DNA of 7,793 nucleotides from Oscillospiraceae bacterium (lineage in GTDB: Bacteria; Bacillota; Clostridia; Oscillospirales; Ruminococcaceae). The notes under the pieces are model-generated. The model was not told where the DNA came from. It ran no database searches and saw only the letters and a program-made list of their open reading frames with translations. Positions 7,601 through 7,793 of this stretch are shown piece after piece. The stretch covers positions 1-7,793 of the forward strand of contig JAISVP010000176.1 of the NCBI GenBank assembly GCA_031271475.1. The letters run 5' to 3'. Every line of letters begins with the position of its first letter. Within the stretch, counting starts at the first letter, position 1. Both the position numbers and the translations under genes were made by a program.

Positions 7601-7729
7601 GCTTACGCTAATAAAACTTTCGGTTGTACTGCTGTGTATGTTCCGGGTTCCGGTTACGGTATTCTCTTTGATGCCGAAGTCCGTGAAACTGCCGACCAGC
7701 TCCTGGAAATGTTTCTGAACAGTCAGTGA
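4670..7729 (+). CDS. Large modular surface protein with coiled coil, Gly-rich linkers and a stalk/Cu_amine_oxidN1-like C-terminal domain
   Basis: The ATG at 4670 gives 1019 residues; in-frame GTG 4661 and ATG 4664 lie inside the ribosome binding site. Residues 2-7 are basic and 9-31 hydrophobic, with a possible signal-peptidase site after Ala-Asn-Ala (29-31), so it is either secreted or N-terminally anchored. A mostly helical, unrecognised region follows, with an acidic insert (272-278). A charged coiled coil spans about 494-580 (repeated E-x-x-I/L heptads). A Gly/Ser/Thr linker (about 693-727) leads to a small helical module (728-803), then an acidic Gly/Asp/Ser linker of eight pentapeptides (804-843). 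The C-terminal part (895-1015) has two YIP motifs (910-912 and 974-976), each followed by a short helix and strand, as in the copper-amine-oxidase N-terminal-like (stalk) domain. No LPxTG, SLH or dockerin motif is visible. It ends in LNSQ. It probably acts outside the cell with the TolC-like neighbour; that pairing is inferred from position only. Confidence 0.7.
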   Translation: MRKTKKRMLVFSIVSAAVIAGVIFALTMANALWDEAAAVHIVPGDIDNSTLAVGTHLIHLKGVTEKIYEIANESAAESGQGSVFYKSELMGGTWCDITAATGIAAIADGTDGEHKPVDDSVIAALFFTHHTKSDGVTYDLRNGRPVSPFDIYPVYDLESMEELAPLKMQYDLYKEMQEDSRQGKSKIERIALFFQTDVTNAVTDRCDTEIGSLQAYYTAISGRGAPGNELDAVQSVMDASDATRRAEVFTILERTLTAYAEELQSVSDTASEDEDGEDTVTEGTGPDMSLVGAVNESLSNVQTSLIEAQGKMMSEGTTASSAIYYKWAGGLIAHANSNDYTGCDGDVRSLAALQSILGDSVLDSASELQLLDSDLIPRATQMYTAGLSAGENAEYKAAATRNSVGAVLNTIAQSNTDSVDSYRAELELFIDAKTRRMLPANAADYIAQRLTLTADWYKTVKNDNFKWYLDNSIQQHIEFLTRLLSDLKALMGENELDGLLTEKSALQTEYKSALDGNNLAKAQEIEERINAVDGQISAIENELYAQIAKLQKDIADLKDSAGNNEERIRNLETELAGLRSGLSDGSLGNKLADLRSSVFDGINDGNLSGVTNGLDALGDLLDMNSKLAFPVLKDIYGELLKKSGRDGIDTFNSAIEKAEELIMENKIPYETAMSGGTDGDTLLGIAEDFLAGSGGTGGSGTAGNIFGDTSGNTSGNTSGSTPGGSGLSDALSAADDLIDGLRTAGNDARNSGDTDAARDLYGLYDELENASDKLKADSGNGQLLADLNSAVDKARQALGESPYGDGSDGDGSDGDDSGGDGSGGDGSDGDGSDGDSSGGGSGGVSRLGDPFGSDLNANKNAAALALALSDYAGQTGDKDIAALAQAKTAGEYNTGNVFVFPKIRNTDEIYIPVTAIAKFARMRYVWNRNLSQAVLTSGVEYYAFSSYSSKVIRSRNSKETEDMTDAARFRAAVYIPEAYANKTFGCTAVYVPGSGYGILFDAEVRETADQLLEMFLNSQ
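6788..6835 (+). repeat. Four 12-bp tandem repeats coding a G-x-T-S/P linker
   Basis: Units of GGT-NNT-ACT-TCC begin at 6788, 6800, 6812 and 6824 and code GDTS, GNTS, GNTS and GSTP. Units two and three are identical (GGTAATACTTCC). The low divergence suggests recent slippage-type expansion. The segment is a flexible linker between the helical region and the small helical module of the surface protein. Confidence 0.9.
7079..7198 (+). repeat. Eight 15-bp tandem repeats coding an acidic GDGSD linker
   Basis: Exactly eight pentapeptide units (GDGSD, GDGSD, GDDSG, GDGSG, GDGSD, GDGSD, GDSSG, GGSGG) fill 120 bp. The two 60-bp halves (7079-7138 and 7139-7198) have the same unit order and agree at 16 of 20 residues, so a four-unit block was probably duplicated. 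The high Asp content suggests a flexible linker that might bind calcium; it does not match the RTX nonapeptide or dockerin patterns. Confidence 0.9.
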
Positions 7730-7730
7730 C

Positions 7731-7793
7731 GGTTTCCGGTCGGCCGCCGAAGGGCATAAAATGAAATTTTATGCCCGGTGACGCTTTGCGTCA
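7731..7793. repeat. Structured intergenic repeat, copy 2 (cut by window edge)
   Basis: It begins within a few bases of the stop codon of the fourth gene. Bases 7744-7793 match 2421-2470 at 46 of 50 positions. The first hairpin (7752-7776, 11-bp stem, GAA loop) is identical to copy 1. The second (from 7777) keeps its stem TGACGC/GCGTCA but has a TTT loop instead of GAA, and G instead of T at 7778. The third hairpin and the closing outer strand would lie past the window end. Confidence 0.85.

Overview
The window carries four consecutive, co-directional (+) genes and two copies of a structured intergenic repeat. The strong Shine-Dalgarno sequences (for example GGAGGTGAT before the fourth gene), the mid GC content by eye, and a C-terminal domain resembling the copper-amine-oxidase-like 'stalk' domain common in clostridial surface proteins suggest a Firmicute, probably of the Clostridia. 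This is an inference; there is no rRNA or other marker gene here.

Layout. (1) 2-1165: the 3' part of a gene for a membrane protein with a transmembrane helix, a HAMP-like segment and a class III adenylate/guanylate-cyclase-like domain whose catalytic residues look lost. (2) 1189-2400: a membrane-anchored protein with four to five MORN repeats on the probable outer face. (3) 2401-2529: a structured repeat with three perfect, abutting hairpins enclosed by an imperfect outer stem, starting right after the stop codon of gene 2. (4) 2590-4626: an exported protein with the two-fold alpha-helical pattern of the TolC family, followed by two related beta-rich domains. (5) 4670-7729: a large exported or membrane-anchored modular protein with helical regions, a coiled coil, two glycine-rich linkers made of short tandem DNA repeats, and a C-terminal stalk/Cu_amine_oxidN1-like domain. 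(6) 7731-7793: a second copy of the structured repeat, cut by the window edge.

Genes 1 and 2 are 23 bp apart, and genes 3 and 4 are 43 bp apart. The pairs are separated by the 189-bp spacer holding the repeat. A plausible reading is one locus for a cell-envelope assembly: a HAMP/pseudo-cyclase signalling protein, a MORN-repeat membrane protein, a TolC-like hairpin protein and a long surface protein. No transporter, adaptor, sortase or enzyme with an intact active site is visible, so the function is unknown. A striking shared trait is that all four proteins end in a hydrophobic residue followed by Asn-Ser (VNS, INS, VNS, and LNSQ), each encoded by AACAGT next to or one codon before the stop.

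Limits: all family assignments come from reading motifs and patterns in the sequence. No database search or structure prediction was run.
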